Origin: Variovorax sp. N23
GTDB taxonomy: Bacteria > Pseudomonadota > Gammaproteobacteria > Burkholderiales > Burkholderiaceae_C
NCBI RefSeq assembly: GCF_025486315.1
Contig: NZ_JAOOPY010000002.1
Coordinates: forward strand, 62,001-126,000
Length of the DNA: 64,000 nucleotides
Direction of reading: 5' to 3'
Under the pieces are notes generated by a model. The model did no database searches. It was not told the DNA's origin and saw only the letters and a program-made list of their open reading frames with translations. The position numbers and the translations under genes are program-made. Below are positions 46,496 through 57,372 of this stretch, piece after piece (the stretch's first letter is position 1; each line of letters begins with the position of its first letter).

Positions 46496-47389
46496 GTGAA
46501 GGCTGGCGGGCGCCTCGCGCTGTACTTGGACCTCATCCGTTGGAACCGGCCCGCCGGGTGGCTGCTGCTGCTGTGGCCGACGCTGGGGGCGCTGTGGTTC
46601 GCCGCGGGCGGGTGGCCCGGCTGGCATCTGCTGGCGGTCTTCGTGGGGGGCACGGTGCTCATGCGCAGCGCCGGCTGCTGCGTCAACGACGTGGCTGACC
46701 GCGACTTCGACCGGCACGTCAAACGCACCGCCCAGCGGCCGGTGACCAGCGGCGCCATCTCGGTGAAAGAGGCGCTCGGGTTGGGCGCCGTGCTGGCGCT
46801 GGTCGCCTTCGGGCTGGCGCTGACCACCAATACAGCGGTGATCGTCTGGGCCTTCGTCGGGCTGGCCGTGACGCTGGTCTACCCGTTCGCCAAGCGCTTC
46901 GTCTCGCTGCCGCAGGCGGTGCTGGGCATCGCGTTCTCGATCGGCATTCCGATGGCCTTCTGCGCCGCGGGTGGTGCGGTGGTGTCGGCGTCCGAGGCGT
47001 TCGCACGGGTGCCTCTCGACGGCTGGCTGCTGCTGCTGGGCAACCTGGGGTGGGTGCTGGCCTACGACACCGAGTACGCCATGGTCGACCGCGACGACGA
47101 CCTGAAGATCGGGATGAAGACCTCGGCGATCACCTTCGGGCGCTTCGATGTGGCGGCCGTGATGCTGTGCTATGCCCTGTTTCTCGTGCTGTGGGGCGCG
47201 GTGGGCCTTCGCGCCGGTCTGGGCGTCGCCTTCGCGGTGGGTCTGGCCGCGGCGGCGGTGCAGGTCGCCTGGCACTGGCGCCTGATCCGCCATCGCACCC
47301 GCGAAGGCTGCTTCCGGGCCTTCCGGCTGAACCACTGGGTCGGGTTCGCGGTCTTCGCCGGCATCGTGGCGGACCATGCGCTCCGCTGA
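46496..47389 (+). CDS. ubiA: 4-hydroxybenzoate polyprenyltransferase
   Basis: This 297-residue protein starts at GTG 46496. It is an integral membrane prenyltransferase with about nine helices. The first Asp-rich motif is [15 protein letters not shown] and the second is [13 protein letters not shown]. It attaches the polyprenyl tail to 4-hydroxybenzoate in ubiquinone synthesis. The GTG stands 17 bases behind the dps terminator, with a TGGAGC site before it. It is convergent with proC. Confidence 0.95.
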   Translation: MKAGGRLALYLDLIRWNRPAGWLLLLWPTLGALWFAAGGWPGWHLLAVFVGGTVLMRSAGCCVNDVADRDFDRHVKRTAQRPVTSGAISVKEALGLGAVLALVAFGLALTTNTAVIVWAFVGLAVTLVYPFAKRFVSLPQAVLGIAFSIGIPMAFCAAGGAVVSASEAFARVPLDGWLLLLGNLGWVLAYDTEYAMVDRDDDLKIGMKTSAITFGRFDVAAVMLCYALFLVLWGAVGLRAGLGVAFAVGLAAAAVQVAWHWRLIRHRTREGCFRAFRLNHWVGFAVFAGIVADHALR

Positions 47390-47406
47390 ATCGTGGCCGC
47401 CGGGCC

Positions 47407-48243
47407 TCAGGTGCTGCCGAACTCCGCCGCCAGCTCGCGTGCACGCTGCTCGGCGGTGCGGATCGCGGTCTTGAACTGCGCCTTGACGCCCGCGGCTTCC
47501 ATCGCGCTCAGGGCCGCATAGGTGGTGCCGCCCTTGGACGTCACGCGCTCGCGCAGCACCGACGGTGGCTCGGTCGAGGCCTGTGCCAGCGCGGACGCGC
47601 CGGTGAAGGTGCCGATGGCCAGTTGCTGGGCCTGCGCCGGCGGCAGGCCCATCTCGATGCCGGCCTCGGTCATGGCTTCGATGAAATAGAAGACATAGGC
47701 CGGGCCCGATCCGGAAACGGCCGTGACGGCGTCGAGCGCGCTTTCGGTGTCGACCCACAGCAGCTGCCCGGTCGGCGCCAGCACCTGTTCGACCAGGCGG
47801 CGTCCGTCGGCGCTTACGGCGGGCCGGGCGAACAGGCCGCTCATCCCCTGGCCGATGAGCGCGGGCGTGTTGGGCATGGCGCGCACGACGTTGTCGGTGC
47901 CAAGCCAGGCCGCAATGCTGTCCGACGAAATGCCGGCCGCCACGCTCAGGTGCAGCGCGCCCGGGGTGAGGTCGCGCACGGGGCGCGCGGCGTCGGCAAA
48001 GGTCTGTGGCTTGACGGCCCAGACCACGACCTGGCAGCGGCCCAGCGCATCGCTGGCGCTGGGCTGCGCCGAGACGCCGAAGTCGCGCGCCAGCCGCATG
48101 CGCGCCTCTTCGAAGGGCTCGACCACCTCCACCGATGCGGTCGGAAGGCCCTGGCGGAGCAGGCCGCCCAGGATGGCGCTGGCCATGTTGCCGCCCCCGA
48201 TGAAGGCGATGACGGGCAGGGCGGCGGCGGTGAGATCGGGCAT
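47407..48243 (-). CDS. proC: Pyrroline-5-carboxylate reductase
   Basis: The product is 278 residues. The NAD(P)-binding start is [18 protein letters not shown], followed by [16 protein letters not shown] and the catalytic C-terminal domain with [15 protein letters not shown] and [16 protein letters not shown]. It makes proline from P5C, the opposite direction to PutA at 6801. The ATG at 48243 fits the family length. It is divergent from the ribosomal operon. Confidence 0.96.
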   Translation of the reverse strand: MPDLTAAALPVIAFIGGGNMASAILGGLLRQGLPTASVEVVEPFEEARMRLARDFGVSAQPSASDALGRCQVVVWAVKPQTFADAARPVRDLTPGALHLSVAAGISSDSIAAWLGTDNVVRAMPNTPALIGQGMSGLFARPAVSADGRRLVEQVLAPTGQLLWVDTESALDAVTAVSGSGPAYVFYFIEAMTEAGIEMGLPPAQAQQLAIGTFTGASALAQASTEPPSVLRERVTSKGGTTYAALSAMEAAGVKAQFKTAIRTAEQRARELAAEFGST

Positions 48244-48329
48244 GGCGATGTAGCGAAATGGGGTGTCGGGACGTGGCGAGGCGGAATTGTCGCTCCGGCG
48301 GCACAATGCGATCCTTCGCACAGCGGTGG

Positions 48330-48358
48330 TTGACAAGCCCGAAAAGGACTGACAAAAT
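48330..48358 (+). promoter_or_regulatory. Strong promoter of the spc operon
   Basis: A perfect -35 TTGACA (48330-48335), a 17-base spacer and CAAAAT (48353-48358) form a good housekeeping promoter. It lies about 140 bases upstream of rplN. A leader hairpin GCTTCGC/GCGAAGC (48364-48386) follows at the expected transcript start. Confidence 0.75.
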
Positions 48359-48497
48359 CGCGGGCTTCGCTTCAAAAAGGCGAAGCATTCCGCCCAGACG
48401 GATGCATCCCAAGTGGTTTGGGGTGCTGACGACGGGCCCAAGACTGACTGTGCAGCGCCATGGGGCTCTGCACGGTACAAGTTGGGAACTACTAGCA

Positions 48498-48866
48498 ATG
48501 ATCCAAACTGAATCCCGGCTCGACGTGGCCGACAACACGGGCGCGAAATCCGTCCTGTGTATCAAGGTGCTCGGTGGCTCCAAGCGGCGCTATGCCAGCG
48601 TGGGCGACGTCATCAAGGTCAGCATCAAGGAATGCGCTCCTCGTGGGCGTGTCAAGAAGGGCGAGATCTACAGCGCCGTCGTGGTGCGTACCGCCAAGGG
48701 CATCCGTCGCGCAGACGGCTCGCTCGTCAAGTTCGACGGCAATGCCGCCGTACTGCTCAACGCCAAGCTGGAGCCGATCGGCACCCGCATCTTCGGACCC
48801 GTGACGCGCGAACTGCGTACCGAGAAGTTCATGAAGATCGTCTCGCTGGCTCCCGAAGTTCTGTAA
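48498..48866 (+). CDS. rplN: 50S ribosomal protein L14
   Basis: This 122-residue protein begins [17 protein letters not shown], the universal L14 start. It is the first gene of the spc operon here, with its own promoter and a leader of about 130 bases. In many bacteria the S10 operon (ending in rpmC-rpsQ) is directly upstream; in this window the upstream genes are proC, ubiA and dps. Confidence 0.98.
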   Translation: MIQTESRLDVADNTGAKSVLCIKVLGGSKRRYASVGDVIKVSIKECAPRGRVKKGEIYSAVVVRTAKGIRRADGSLVKFDGNAAVLLNAKLEPIGTRIFGPVTRELRTEKFMKIVSLAPEVL

Positions 48867-48879
48867 GGACAAGCAGGCT

Positions 48880-49197
48880 ATGAACAAGATTCGCAAGGGC
48901 GACCAGGTCATCGTGTTGGCCGGCCGCGACAAGGGCAAGCGCGGCACGGTGTCGCTGCGCAAGGACGATTCGTACCTGATCGTCGACGGCGTCAACATCG
49001 TCAAGAAGCACGCCAAGCCGAACCCGCTCAAGGGTACGACCGGTGGCATCGTCGAGAAGACCATGCCGATCCATCAATCCAACGTGGCGATCTTCAATGC
49101 CGCGACCGGCAAGGCCGATCGCGTGGGCATCAAGGTCGCGGACGGCAAGCGCGTTCGCGTCTTCAAGTCCAGCGGCGACGAAATCAAGATCGCCTAA
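48880..49197 (+). CDS. rplX: 50S ribosomal protein L24
   Basis: The product is 105 residues with an N-terminal KOW motif ([17 protein letters not shown]). L24 starts assembly of the large subunit near the exit tunnel. It begins 13 bases after rplN. Confidence 0.97.
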   Translation: MNKIRKGDQVIVLAGRDKGKRGTVSLRKDDSYLIVDGVNIVKKHAKPNPLKGTTGGIVEKTMPIHQSNVAIFNAATGKADRVGIKVADGKRVRVFKSSGDEIKIA

Positions 49198-49208
49198 GGG
49201 GAACTCAC

Positions 49209-49748
49209 ATGGCACGTCTCCAAGAAATCTACCGCGACAAGATCGCGAAGGACCTGACCGAGAAGTTCGGCTACAAGTCGCCGATGCAGGTTCCGCGTCT
49301 GACCAAGATCACGCTCAACATGGGCGTGGGTGAAGCAGTCGCCGACAAGAAGGTTCTCGACAACGCTGTCGGCGACCTGACCAAGATCGCCGGCCAGAAG
49401 CCGGTCGTCACCAAGTCGAAGAAGGCCATCGCCGGTTTCAAGATCCGCGAAATGCAACCCATCGGCTGCATGGTCACGCTGCGCGGCGTGCAGATGTATG
49501 AGTTCCTGGATCGTTTCGTCACCGTGGCCCTGCCGCGTGTTCGCGACTTCCGCGGCATCTCTGGCCGCGCCTTCGACGGCCGTGGCAACTACAACATCGG
49601 CGTGAAAGAGCAGATCATTTTCCCCGAGATCGAATACGACAAGGTCGATGCCCTGCGCGGTCTCAACATCAGCATCACGACGACGGCCAAGACCGACGAA
49701 GAAGCCAAGGCGCTTCTCGCTGGTTTCCGTTTCCCGTTCAAGAACTGA
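49209..49748 (+). CDS. rplE: 50S ribosomal protein L5
   Basis: This 179-residue protein has [15 protein letters not shown] and the conserved [19 protein letters not shown]5 binds 5S rRNA in the central protuberance. Spacing of 11 bases from rplX. In E. coli the S8 feedback site lies near the start of this gene; I could not verify such a structure here by eye. Confidence 0.98.
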   Translation: MARLQEIYRDKIAKDLTEKFGYKSPMQVPRLTKITLNMGVGEAVADKKVLDNAVGDLTKIAGQKPVVTKSKKAIAGFKIREMQPIGCMVTLRGVQMYEFLDRFVTVALPRVRDFRGISGRAFDGRGNYNIGVKEQIIFPEIEYDKVDALRGLNISITTTAKTDEEAKALLAGFRFPFKN

Positions 49749-49756
49749 GGCGAACC

Positions 49757-50062
49757 GTGGCTAAACAATCCCTGATCCAACGCGAACTCAAGCGCGACAA
49801 GCTGGTCGCCAAGTTCGCTGCAAAGCACGCCGAACTGAAGGCCGCCTCGAACGACCTGAAGAAGAGCGACGAAGAGCGCGCTGCTGCCCGTCTGGGCCTG
49901 CAGAAGCTCCCGCGCAACGCGAACCCCACGCGTCAGCGCAACCGTTGCGCCATCACCGGTCGCCCTCGCGGCACTTTCCGTCAATTCGGTCTGGCCCGCG
50001 CCAAGATCCGTGAACTGGCTTTCGCTGGCGACATCCCCGGTGTCACCAAGGCCAGCTGGTAA
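49757..50062 (+). CDS. rpsN: 30S ribosomal protein S14 (zinc-free long form)
   Basis: The product is 101 residues from GTG 49757. It has no CxxC pairs, so it is the long zinc-independent type, with the C-terminal [19 protein letters not shown]. It begins eight bases after rplE. Confidence 0.97.
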   Translation: MAKQSLIQRELKRDKLVAKFAAKHAELKAASNDLKKSDEERAAARLGLQKLPRNANPTRQRNRCAITGRPRGTFRQFGLARAKIRELAFAGDIPGVTKASW

Positions 50063-50082
50063 GCCAGGCAGGAGCAAACAAC

Positions 50083-50478
50083 ATGAGCATGAGTGATCCC
50101 ATTGCCGACCTGCTGACGCGTATCCGTAACGCGCAGATGGTGGCGAAGCCCACCGTGTCGATCCCGTCTTCCAAGGTGAAGGCTGCGATCGCACAAGTCC
50201 TCAAGGACGAAGGCTACATCGACGGTTTCGAAGTCAAGACCGAAGCCGGCAAGTCCGAGCTCGTCATCACGCTGAAGTACTACGCTGGCCGTCCGGTCAT
50301 CGAGCGCATCGAACGCGTGAGCCGCCCCGGCCTGCGCGTCTACAAGGCCAGCGCAGCCATCCCGCAAGTCCAGAACGGCCTCGGCGTCGCCATCGTCACG
50401 ACCCCCCAGGGCGTGATGACCGACCGCAAGGCGCGCGCTACCGGTGTCGGTGGCGAAGTCCTGTGCTACGTCGCCTAA
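50083..50478 (+). CDS. rpsH: 30S ribosomal protein S8
   Basis: This 131-residue protein has [14 protein letters not shown] at the N-terminus and the C-terminal [17 protein letters not shown]8 binds helix 21 of 16S rRNA and in E. coli is the translational repressor of this operon. Confidence 0.98.
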   Translation: MSMSDPIADLLTRIRNAQMVAKPTVSIPSSKVKAAIAQVLKDEGYIDGFEVKTEAGKSELVITLKYYAGRPVIERIERVSRPGLRVYKASAAIPQVQNGLGVAIVTTPQGVMTDRKARATGVGGEVLCYVA

Positions 50479-50502
50479 CCGAGACATTGAGGAGTCACTG
50501 AA

Positions 50503-51036
50503 ATGTCCCGAGTCGGAAAAATGCCGGTCGCCATCCCCGCAGGTGTGGATGTGTCGATCAAGGACGACCAGATCAACGTGAAGGGCACGGGCGGCACGCT
50601 CGCGCTGACGCGCAATGCCCTGGTCAACGTCGTCAACAAGGACGGCAAGCTGAGCTTCGAGCCCGCCAACGAATCGCGTGAAGCCAACGCGATGAGCGGC
50701 ACGTTCCGCCAGCTCGTCAACAACATGGTCGTCGGCGTGACGAAGGGCTTCGAGAAGAAGCTCAACCTCGTCGGCGTCGGTTTCAAGGCTGCGGCCTCGA
50801 ACAACAAGTTGAATCTGCAAGTCGGTTACTCGCACCCGGTCAACATCGAGATGCCCCAGGGCATCACGGTGGCCACCGCGACCCCGACCGAAATCGTGAT
50901 CAAGGGTGCTGACCGTCAGCGCGTTGGTCAAATCGCCGCTGAGATCCGCGCTGTTCGTCCGCCCGAGCCCTACAAGGGCAAGGGCATCCGTTATTCGGAC
51001 GAGAAGATCGTGATCAAAGAGACCAAGAAGAAGTAA
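50503..51036 (+). CDS. rplF: 50S ribosomal protein L6
   Basis: The product is 177 residues with two repeated L6 domains. Markers are [15 protein letters not shown] at the start and [14 protein letters not shown] near the end. L6 sits near the factor-binding site. Confidence 0.98.
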   Translation: MSRVGKMPVAIPAGVDVSIKDDQINVKGTGGTLALTRNALVNVVNKDGKLSFEPANESREANAMSGTFRQLVNNMVVGVTKGFEKKLNLVGVGFKAAASNNKLNLQVGYSHPVNIEMPQGITVATATPTEIVIKGADRQRVGQIAAEIRAVRPPEPYKGKGIRYSDEKIVIKETKKK

Positions 51037-51047
51037 GGGGCAGCAAA

Positions 51048-51416
51048 ATGATGTTGACCAAAAAAGCACAACGTCTGCGCCGCTCGCGTCAGACCCGCAT
51101 CCGGATCGCCACGCAAGGCGTTGCTCGCCTGACGGTGAACCGCACCAACCTGCACATCTATGCCACCGTCATCTCCGACGACGGCACCAAGGTGATCGCC
51201 ACTGCATCGACGGCCGAAGCCGAAGTGCGCACGGCGCTGGGTGGTTCGGGCAAGGGCGGCAACGCCGCTGCAGCCACCGCCATCGGCAAGCGCATCGCTG
51301 AAAAGGCGAAGGCTGCCGGTGTCGAGAAGGTCGCCTTCGACCGCGCTGGTTTCGCGTACCACGGCCGCGTCAAGGCGCTGGCCGAGGCCGCCCGCGAAGC
51401 CGGCCTGCAGTTCTAA
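51048..51416 (+). CDS. rplR: 50S ribosomal protein L18
   Basis: This 122-residue protein binds 5S rRNA together with L5. It has a basic start ([13 protein letters not shown]) and the C-terminal [24 protein letters not shown]. Two adjacent ATGs (51048 and 51051) are possible starts and I cannot choose between them. Confidence 0.97.
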   Translation: MMLTKKAQRLRRSRQTRIRIATQGVARLTVNRTNLHIYATVISDDGTKVIATASTAEAEVRTALGGSGKGGNAAAATAIGKRIAEKAKAAGVEKVAFDRAGFAYHGRVKALAEAAREAGLQF

Positions 51417-51434
51417 ACGGACACGAGATTCAAA

Positions 51435-51953
51435 ATGGCAAAGATTCAAGCAAGAACGCAGAACGAAGGCCCTGAAGACGGTTTGCGCGAGAAGATGATC
51501 GCGATCAACCGTGTCACCAAGGTGGTGAAGGGTGGTCGTATCCTCGGTTTCGCGGCACTCACCGTGGTCGGCGACGGCGACGGCAAGGTCGGCATGGGCA
51601 AGGGCAAGTCGAAGGAAGTGCCGGCAGCCGTGCAGAAGGCCATGGAAGAAGCCCGCCGCAACCTGTTCCAGATCTCGATCAAGAACGGCACGCTGCATCA
51701 CCGCGTGACGGGTCACCATGGCGCCGCTTCGGTCGTCATGATCCCCGCCCCGAAGGGTACCGGCATCATCGCCGGCGGCCCGATGCGCGCCGTGTTCGAA
51801 GTCCTGGGCATCACCGACATCGTGGCCAAGAGCCATGGTTCGTCGAACCCCTACAACATGGTCCGTGCCACGCTGGACGGCCTGAAGAACTCGACGACTG
51901 CGTCCGCCGTTGCTGCCAAGCGCGGTCTGACGGTCGAAGAGCTGTTCGCCTGA
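51435..51953 (+). CDS. rpsE: 30S ribosomal protein S5
   Basis: This 172-residue protein has the S5 double-stranded RNA-binding half ([17 protein letters not shown]) and the C-terminal half with [20 protein letters not shown]5 takes part in decoding accuracy and lies at the mRNA entry site. Confidence 0.98.
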   Translation: MAKIQARTQNEGPEDGLREKMIAINRVTKVVKGGRILGFAALTVVGDGDGKVGMGKGKSKEVPAAVQKAMEEARRNLFQISIKNGTLHHRVTGHHGAASVVMIPAPKGTGIIAGGPMRAVFEVLGITDIVAKSHGSSNPYNMVRATLDGLKNSTTASAVAAKRGLTVEELFA

Positions 51954-51967
51954 ACAGGAGCATCGAC

Positions 51968-52156
51968 ATGACGACGCAACAACAGACCACCGTCAAGGTG
52001 CAGCTCGTGAAGAGCCCGATCGGCACCAAGGAATCGCATCGCGCGACCGTGCGTGGCCTCGGCCTGCGCAAGCTCAACAGCGTGAGCGAGCTGCAGGACA
52101 CGCCCGCCGTGCGCGGCATGATCAACAAGATCAGTTATCTGGTCAAAGTTCTGTAA
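51968..52156 (+). CDS. rpmD: 50S ribosomal protein L30
   Basis: This 62-residue protein has [23 protein letters not shown], the typical L30 fold start. L30 is absent from some bacteria but kept here in its normal place between rpsE and rplO. Confidence 0.96.
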   Translation: MTTQQQTTVKVQLVKSPIGTKESHRATVRGLGLRKLNSVSELQDTPAVRGMINKISYLVKVL

Positions 52157-52167
52157 GAGAGACTGAT

Positions 52168-52599
52168 ATGGAACTCAATGGCATCAAGCCGGCTGCCGGC
52201 GCCAAGCACGCCAAGCGTCGCGTTGGCCGCGGTATCGGCTCCGGCATCGGCAAGACCGCAGGTCGCGGTCACAAGGGCCAGAAGTCCCGCGCGGGCGGCT
52301 TCCACAAGGTGGGCTTCGAAGGCGGTCAAATGCCTCTGCAGCGCCGTCTGCCCAAGCGCGGCTTCAAGTCGCAATCGCTCAAGTACAACGCTGAAGTCAC
52401 GCTGACGTCGCTCGAAGTCCTCGGCGCTGCCGAAGTCGACATGCTGACGCTCAAGCAGGCTGGTCTGGTCTCGCACATGATCAAGGTCGTCAAGGTCATC
52501 AAGACCGGCGAACTGACCAAGGCTGTCAAGCTGACGGGCATCGGCGCGACCGCCGGCGCCAAGGCTGCGATCGAAGCTGCCGGCGGCAGCGTCGCCTAA
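52168..52599 (+). CDS. rplO: 50S ribosomal protein L15
   Basis: The product is 143 residues with the Gly/Arg-rich N-terminus ([21 protein letters not shown]) that reaches into 23S rRNA, and an L18e-like C-terminal domain. It lies directly before secY with a 25-base gap. Confidence 0.98.
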   Translation: MELNGIKPAAGAKHAKRRVGRGIGSGIGKTAGRGHKGQKSRAGGFHKVGFEGGQMPLQRRLPKRGFKSQSLKYNAEVTLTSLEVLGAAEVDMLTLKQAGLVSHMIKVVKVIKTGELTKAVKLTGIGATAGAKAAIEAAGGSVA

Positions 52600-52624
52600 A
52601 AGACCGGACTGAAAGAAGCTCTCC

Positions 52625-53935
52625 GTGGCAACTAACGCGGCAACGCTCGCAAAGACAGGCAAGTTCGGTGACCTCCGTCGCCGGCTGGTCTTCTTGCTGC
52701 TCGCGCTCGTGGTCTACCGGATCGGCGCGCACATCCCTGTGCCGGGCATCAACCCGGACCAGCTGGCGCAGCTCTTCCAGGGCCAGCAGGGCGGCATCCT
52801 GAGCCTGTTCAACATGTTCTCGGGCGGTGCGCTGTCGCGCTTCACCGTGTTCGCGCTGGGCATCATGCCGTACATCTCGGCGTCGATCATCATGCAGTTG
52901 ATGACCTACGTGCTTCCGAGCTTCGAGCAGTTGAAGAAGGAAGGCGAGTCGGGTCGTCGCAAGATCACGCAGTACACGCGTTATGGCGCGCTGGGCTTGG
53001 CGCTGTTCCAGTCCTTCAGCATCGCTGTCGCACTCGAATCGTCGGCCGGCCTGGTGATCACCCCGGGCTTCGGCTTCCGGATCACTGCCATGGTCAGCCT
53101 GACGGCGGGTTCGATGTTCCTGATGTGGCTCGGCGAGCAGATCACCGAACGCGGTCTGGGCAACGGCATCTCGATCCTGATCTTCGCGGGCATCGCCGCC
53201 GGTCTGCCCAACGCCATCGGTGGCCTGGCTTCGCTGGTGACCACCGGTGCCATGAACCCGATCATCGCCTTGTTCATCATCGCGGTCGTGGTCCTGGTGA
53301 CCTACTTCGTGGTGTTCGTCGAACGCGGTCAGCGCAAGATCCTCGTGAACTATGCGCGGCGCCAGGTGGGCAACAAGGTGTACGGCGGTCAGTCGTCGCA
53401 TCTTCCGCTGAAGCTGAACATGGCCGGTGTGATTCCGCCGATCTTCGCGTCGTCGATCATCCTGCTGCCGGCCACCGTGGTGGGCTGGTTCAGCACCGGT
53501 GACAGCATGCGCTGGATCAAGGACATTGCCGGCGCACTCACGCCGGGTCAGCCGATCTATGTGATGCTCTACGCTGCTGCGATCGTCTTCTTCTGCTTCT
53601 TCTACACGGCCCTCGTGTTCAACAGCAAGGAAACGGCCGACAACCTGAAGAAGAGCGGGGCGTTCATTCCGGGCATCCGTCCGGGTGACCAGACGGCGCG
53701 CTACATCGACAAGATCCTGGTTCGCCTGACGTTGGCCGGCGCGGTGTACATCACCTTCGTCTGTCTGCTGCCGGAGTTCCTGATCCTCAAATACAACGTG
53801 CCGTTCTATTTCGGCGGCACCTCCCTGTTGATCATCGTGGTTGTCACGATGGACTTCATGGCCCAAGTACAGAACTACATGATGTCGCAGCAATATGAAT
53901 CGCTGCTCAAGAAGGCCAACTTCAAGACATCTTGA
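52625..53935 (+). CDS. secY: Protein translocase subunit SecY
   Basis: This 436-residue protein starts at GTG 52625 and has ten transmembrane helices. Recognisable parts are the plug/TM2 region ([29 protein letters not shown]) and the cytoplasmic loop residues contacting SecA and the ribosome. It forms the Sec channel with SecE and SecG. The position after rplO is universal. Confidence 0.98.
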   Translation: MATNAATLAKTGKFGDLRRRLVFLLLALVVYRIGAHIPVPGINPDQLAQLFQGQQGGILSLFNMFSGGALSRFTVFALGIMPYISASIIMQLMTYVLPSFEQLKKEGESGRRKITQYTRYGALGLALFQSFSIAVALESSAGLVITPGFGFRITAMVSLTAGSMFLMWLGEQITERGLGNGISILIFAGIAAGLPNAIGGLASLVTTGAMNPIIALFIIAVVVLVTYFVVFVERGQRKILVNYARRQVGNKVYGGQSSHLPLKLNMAGVIPPIFASSIILLPATVVGWFSTGDSMRWIKDIAGALTPGQPIYVMLYAAAIVFFCFFYTALVFNSKETADNLKKSGAFIPGIRPGDQTARYIDKILVRLTLAGAVYITFVCLLPEFLILKYNVPFYFGGTSLLIIVVVTMDFMAQVQNYMMSQQYESLLKKANFKTS

Positions 53936-53973
53936 GCACTGCTGCAACATCGAACACGTTTTAGGAGAGTCAT

Positions 53974-54087
53974 ATGAGAGTTTCGGCTTCGGTCAAGACC
54001 ATCTGCCGCAATTGCAAGATCATCCGCCGCAAGGGTGTGGTGCGTGTGATCTGTACCGACCCGCGCCACAAGCAGCGCCAGGGTTGA
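53974..54087 (+). CDS. rpmJ: 50S ribosomal protein L36 (zinc form)
   Basis: This 37-residue protein starts at ATG 53974, preceded by TTAGGAGAG. It has the zinc ligands C11, C14, C27 and H32 in [14 protein letters not shown] and RHKQ, so it is the zinc-binding (C+) paralogue. It follows secY after 38 bases; the initiation factor gene infA, which stands between secY and rpmJ in Burkholderia and Ralstonia, is absent here. Confidence 0.95.
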   Translation: MRVSASVKTICRNCKIIRRKGVVRVICTDPRHKQRQG

Positions 54088-54110
54088 TCAAAGAGTATTA
54101 GAGGACGCAC

Positions 54111-54476
54111 ATGGCACGTATTGCTGGCATCAACATTCCGCCGCACAAGCACGCTGAGATCGGCCTGACCGCCATCTTTGGCATCGGTCGCACCCGCGCC
54201 CGTCAAATCTGCGAAGCGAGCGGCATCGACTATTCGAAGAAGATCAAGGATCTGACCGACGCCGATCTCGAAAAGATCCGCGACCAGATCGCTCTCTTCA
54301 CCATCGAAGGCGACCTGCGTCGCGAGACGACGATGAACATCAAGCGATTGATGGACATCGGCTGCTATCGCGGCTTCCGCCATCGCCGTGGCCTGCCGAT
54401 GCGCGGCCAGCGCACGCGCACCAATGCCCGTACCCGCAAGGGTCCGCGCAAGGCCGCGCAGTCCCTGAAGAAATAA
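54111..54476 (+). CDS. rpsM: 30S ribosomal protein S13
   Basis: The product is 121 residues. It begins [14 protein letters not shown] and ends with the basic tail [15 protein letters not shown] that contacts tRNA in the P site. It opens the alpha operon part of the cluster. Confidence 0.98.
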   Translation: MARIAGINIPPHKHAEIGLTAIFGIGRTRARQICEASGIDYSKKIKDLTDADLEKIRDQIALFTIEGDLRRETTMNIKRLMDIGCYRGFRHRRGLPMRGQRTRTNARTRKGPRKAAQSLKK

Positions 54477-54489
54477 GGATTGAAACAGC

Positions 54490-54894
54490 ATGGCTAAAGC
54501 TCCTGCCAATAACGCCGCACAGCGCGTTCGCAAGAAGGTTCGCAAGAACGTTGCGGACGGCATCGCTCACGTGCACGCCTCGTTCAACAACACGATCATC
54601 ACGATCACGGACCGTCAGGGCAATGCGCTGTCGTGGGCCTCGTCGGGTGGTCAGGGCTTCAAGGGTTCGCGCAAGTCGACGCCCTTCGCCGCCCAGGTGG
54701 CTTCGGAAGTTGCCGGCCGTGCTGCTGTCGAACAAGGCATCAAGAACCTCGACGTCGAGATCAAGGGCCCCGGCCCCGGTCGCGAATCGTCGGTGCGCGC
54801 CCTGGCTGCGCTCGGCATCCGGATCAATTCCATTGCCGACGTGACGCCTGTGCCGCATAACGGCTGCCGTCCGCAGAAACGTCGGCGAATCTGA
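54490..54894 (+). CDS. rpsK: 30S ribosomal protein S11
   Basis: This 134-residue protein has [19 protein letters not shown] and the C-terminal [16 protein letters not shown]. It forms part of the platform near the mRNA exit. It is followed by an unusually long spacer (163 bases) containing a terminator-like hairpin. Confidence 0.98.
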   Translation: MAKAPANNAAQRVRKKVRKNVADGIAHVHASFNNTIITITDRQGNALSWASSGGQGFKGSRKSTPFAAQVASEVAGRAAVEQGIKNLDVEIKGPGPGRESSVRALAALGIRINSIADVTPVPHNGCRPQKRRRI

Positions 54895-54940
54895 TCGCTT
54901 GGCGATCAGGTGCCGCCGCATTCAAGCGTCGACACCGACC

Positions 54941-54978
54941 GCGCAGTCCGCTTCACAGCGGCTGCGCATTTTGTTTTT
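54941..54978 (+). terminator. Terminator-like hairpin between rpsK and rpsD
   Basis: GCGCAG-T-CCGC pairs with GCGG-CTGCGC around TTCACA, with one bulged base, followed by ATTTTGTTTTT. It could reduce read-through into rpsD or mark the end of one transcript. Confidence 0.7.
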
Positions 54979-55057
54979 CACAAGCCCACCGCCATCGGCA
55001 CGCCGCTGATGGCTCCTGCAGATCACCGCTGCAGCAGATGACACAAAGGAAGATCAC

Positions 55058-55681
55058 GTGGCACGCTACCTCGGCCCCAAGGCCAAACTCTCCCGCCGCG
55101 AAGGCACCGACCTGTTCCTGAAGAGCGCCCGTCGCTCGATCCAGGACAAGTCCAAGTTCGACTCCAAGCCCGGCCAGCATGGCCGCACCTCGGGTCAGCG
55201 CACCTCCGACTTTGGTCTGCAACTGCGTGAAAAGCAGAAGGTCAAGCGCATGTACGGCGTGCTCGAGAAGCAGTTCCGCCGCTACTTCGAGGAAGCCGAT
55301 CGTCGCCGTGGCAACACCGGCGCCAACCTGCTGTTCATCCTCGAATCGCGCCTGGACAACGTCGTCTACCGCATGGGCTTCGGCTCGACCCGCGCCGAGG
55401 CACGCCAGCTCGTGTCGCACCGTGCCATCACGGTGAACGGCCAGTCGGTCAACATCGCGTCGTACCTGGTCAAGACCGGTGACGTGATCGCCGTGCGCGA
55501 CAAGTCGAAGAAGCAGACCCGCATTGCCGAAGCGCTGCAACTGGCGGCACAAGTCGGTATGCCGGCGTGGGTGGAAGTGAACGCCGACAAGGCCGAAGGC
55601 ACCTTCAAGAAGGTCCCGGATCGCGACGAATTCGCCGCCGACATCAACGAATCGTTGATCGTCGAACTCTATTCGCGTTGA
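55058..55681 (+). CDS. rpsD: 30S ribosomal protein S4
   Basis: The product is 207 residues from GTG 55058. It has the N-terminal [15 protein letters not shown] without the zinc cysteines of some S4 forms, and the S4 RNA-binding domain [24 protein letters not shown]4 nucleates 30S assembly and in E. coli represses the alpha operon. Here it is set apart from both neighbours by spacers carrying terminator-like hairpins. Confidence 0.98.
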   Translation: MARYLGPKAKLSRREGTDLFLKSARRSIQDKSKFDSKPGQHGRTSGQRTSDFGLQLREKQKVKRMYGVLEKQFRRYFEEADRRRGNTGANLLFILESRLDNVVYRMGFGSTRAEARQLVSHRAITVNGQSVNIASYLVKTGDVIAVRDKSKKQTRIAEALQLAAQVGMPAWVEVNADKAEGTFKKVPDRDEFAADINESLIVELYSR

Positions 55682-55688
55682 TCCCCTG

Positions 55689-55716
55689 CTCGCGCCCGTT
55701 GGCGCGAGTTGTTTTT
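55689..55716 (+). terminator. Terminator-like hairpin between rpsD and rpoA
   Basis: CTCGCGCC and GGCGCGAG pair perfectly around CGTT, followed by TTGTTTTTG. It stands eight bases after the rpsD stop and 94 bases before rpoA. Confidence 0.75.
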
Positions 55717-55809
55717 GTTGATCCCGTTCCTGGCGTGCCCTGCACGCGCGCCGGGCGCTTCACCAGCCTTACCGGTGTAACGAACCGGGGGTATTGAGAG
55801 GAAGTCTGC

Positions 55810-56799
55810 ATGCAAACCACCCTGCTGAAACCCAAGACCATCCAGGTCGAGCAACTGGCCGCCAACAAGGCAAAGGTCACGCTCGAGCCTTTCGAGCGCG
55901 GCTACGGCCACACGCTCGGCAACGCGCTGCGTCGCGTACTGCTGTCGTCGATGGTCGGTTATTCGGCCACCGAAGTGACGATCGCCGGCGTGCTCCACGA
56001 GTACTCGTCGATCGATGGCGTCCAGGAAGACGTCGTCAACATCCTGCTGAACCTCAAGGGCGTGGTGTTCAAGCTCCACAACCGCGACGAGGTCACGCTG
56101 AGCCTGCGCAAGGACGGCGAAGGTCCGGTGCTGGCGTCGGACATCCAGACGCCGCACGACGTCGAGATCATCAACCCCGACCACGTGATCGCGCACCTGT
56201 CGCAAGGCGGCAAGCTCGACATGCAGATCAAGGTCGAAAAGGGTCGTGGTTACGTGCCCGGCACGATGCGCCGCTATGCGGACGAACCGACGAAGTCGAT
56301 CGGCCGCATCGTTCTCGACGCGTCGTTCTCGCCCGTCAAGCGTGTGAGCTACACCGTTGAAAGCGCCCGCGTCGAGCAGCGCACCGACCTGGACAAGCTG
56401 CTCATCGAGATCGAGACCAACGGCGCCATCACCGCTGAAGACGCGGTCCGTGCCTCGGCCAAGATTCTGGTGGAACAGCTCGCGGTGTTCGCGCAGCTCG
56501 AAGGCGGCGAACTCGCTGCGTTCGATGCGCCCGCCCCGCGCAGCGCCCAACAGTTCGATCCGATCCTGCTGCGGCCGGTCGACGAGCTCGAACTTACGGT
56601 GCGTTCGGCGAACTGCCTGAAGGCCGAGAACATCTACTACATCGGTGACCTGATCCAGCGCACCGAGAACGAGCTGCTCAAGACCCCCAACCTGGGTCGC
56701 AAGTCGCTCAACGAAATCAAGGAAGTCCTCGCGTCGCGTGGTCTCACCTTGGGCATGAAGCTCGAAAGCTGGCCGCCGGCCGGCCTCGACAAGCGTTAA
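55810..56799 (+). CDS. rpoA: RNA polymerase alpha subunit
   Basis: This 329-residue protein has the N-terminal dimerisation domain (about 1-235, with [19 protein letters not shown]) and the C-terminal DNA/activator-binding domain (about 250-325, with [21 protein letters not shown]). It scaffolds RNA polymerase assembly. Because a terminator-like hairpin lies upstream, part of its transcription may come from a promoter in the 55717-55809 spacer. Confidence 0.98.
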   Translation: MQTTLLKPKTIQVEQLAANKAKVTLEPFERGYGHTLGNALRRVLLSSMVGYSATEVTIAGVLHEYSSIDGVQEDVVNILLNLKGVVFKLHNRDEVTLSLRKDGEGPVLASDIQTPHDVEIINPDHVIAHLSQGGKLDMQIKVEKGRGYVPGTMRRYADEPTKSIGRIVLDASFSPVKRVSYTVESARVEQRTDLDKLLIEIETNGAITAEDAVRASAKILVEQLAVFAQLEGGELAAFDAPAPRSAQQFDPILLRPVDELELTVRSANCLKAENIYYIGDLIQRTENELLKTPNLGRKSLNEIKEVLASRGLTLGMKLESWPPAGLDKR

Positions 56800-56869
56800 T
56801 CCGACAACGCAAAAACCGGGCAGTACCTGACACGGCTGCCTTTATTAGAAACCTCAAAGGAACATCACC

Positions 56870-57271
56870 ATGCGTCACGGTCACGGCCTCCGCAAACTCA
56901 ACCGCACCAGCTCGCACCGCCTCGCGATGCTGCAGAACATGATGAATTCGCTCATCGAGCACGAAGTCATCAAGACCACGGTCCCCAAGGCCAAGGAACT
57001 GCGCCGCGTCATCGAACCGATGATCACGCTGGCCAAGAAGCCGACGCTCGCCAACAAGCGCCTGGCTTTCGACCGCCTGCGCAGCCGCGACAGCGTCGTG
57101 AAGCTCTTCGCCGAACTGGGCCCGCGCTACAACACGCGTCCGGGTGGCTACACGCGCATCCTGAAGATGGGCTTCCGCGTGGGCGACAACGCCCCGATGG
57201 CGCTCGTCGAACTGGTCGACCGTCCCGACGTGAAAGAAGTGGCTGCCGATGAGCAGACCGCTTCAGAATAA
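56870..57271 (+). CDS. rplQ: 50S ribosomal protein L17
   Basis: The product is 133 residues and begins [18 protein letters not shown]17 lies near the tunnel exit. It is the last protein gene of the cluster. The promoter -10 of the following tRNA gene directly adjoins its stop codon. Confidence 0.98.
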   Translation: MRHGHGLRKLNRTSSHRLAMLQNMMNSLIEHEVIKTTVPKAKELRRVIEPMITLAKKPTLANKRLAFDRLRSRDSVVKLFAELGPRYNTRPGGYTRILKMGFRVGDNAPMALVELVDRPDVKEVAADEQTASE

Positions 57272-57273
57272 GC

Positions 57274-57279
57274 TATAAT
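57274..57279 (+). promoter_or_regulatory. -10 element TATAAT for tRNA-fMet
   Basis: A perfect TATAAT lies two bases after the rplQ stop and ten bases before the tRNA. The -35 would fall inside the end of rplQ (TGAGCA, 18 bases upstream) and is weak. Confidence 0.6.
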
Positions 57280-57289
57280 TCCATCTTGC

Positions 57290-57366
<77 letters not shown>

Positions 57367-57372
57367 AATTGA

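Noticed and set aside
48258-48497. In-frame extension upstream of rplN
   Set aside because: L14 starts universally at MIQTES; the extension covers the promoter and leader hairpin.
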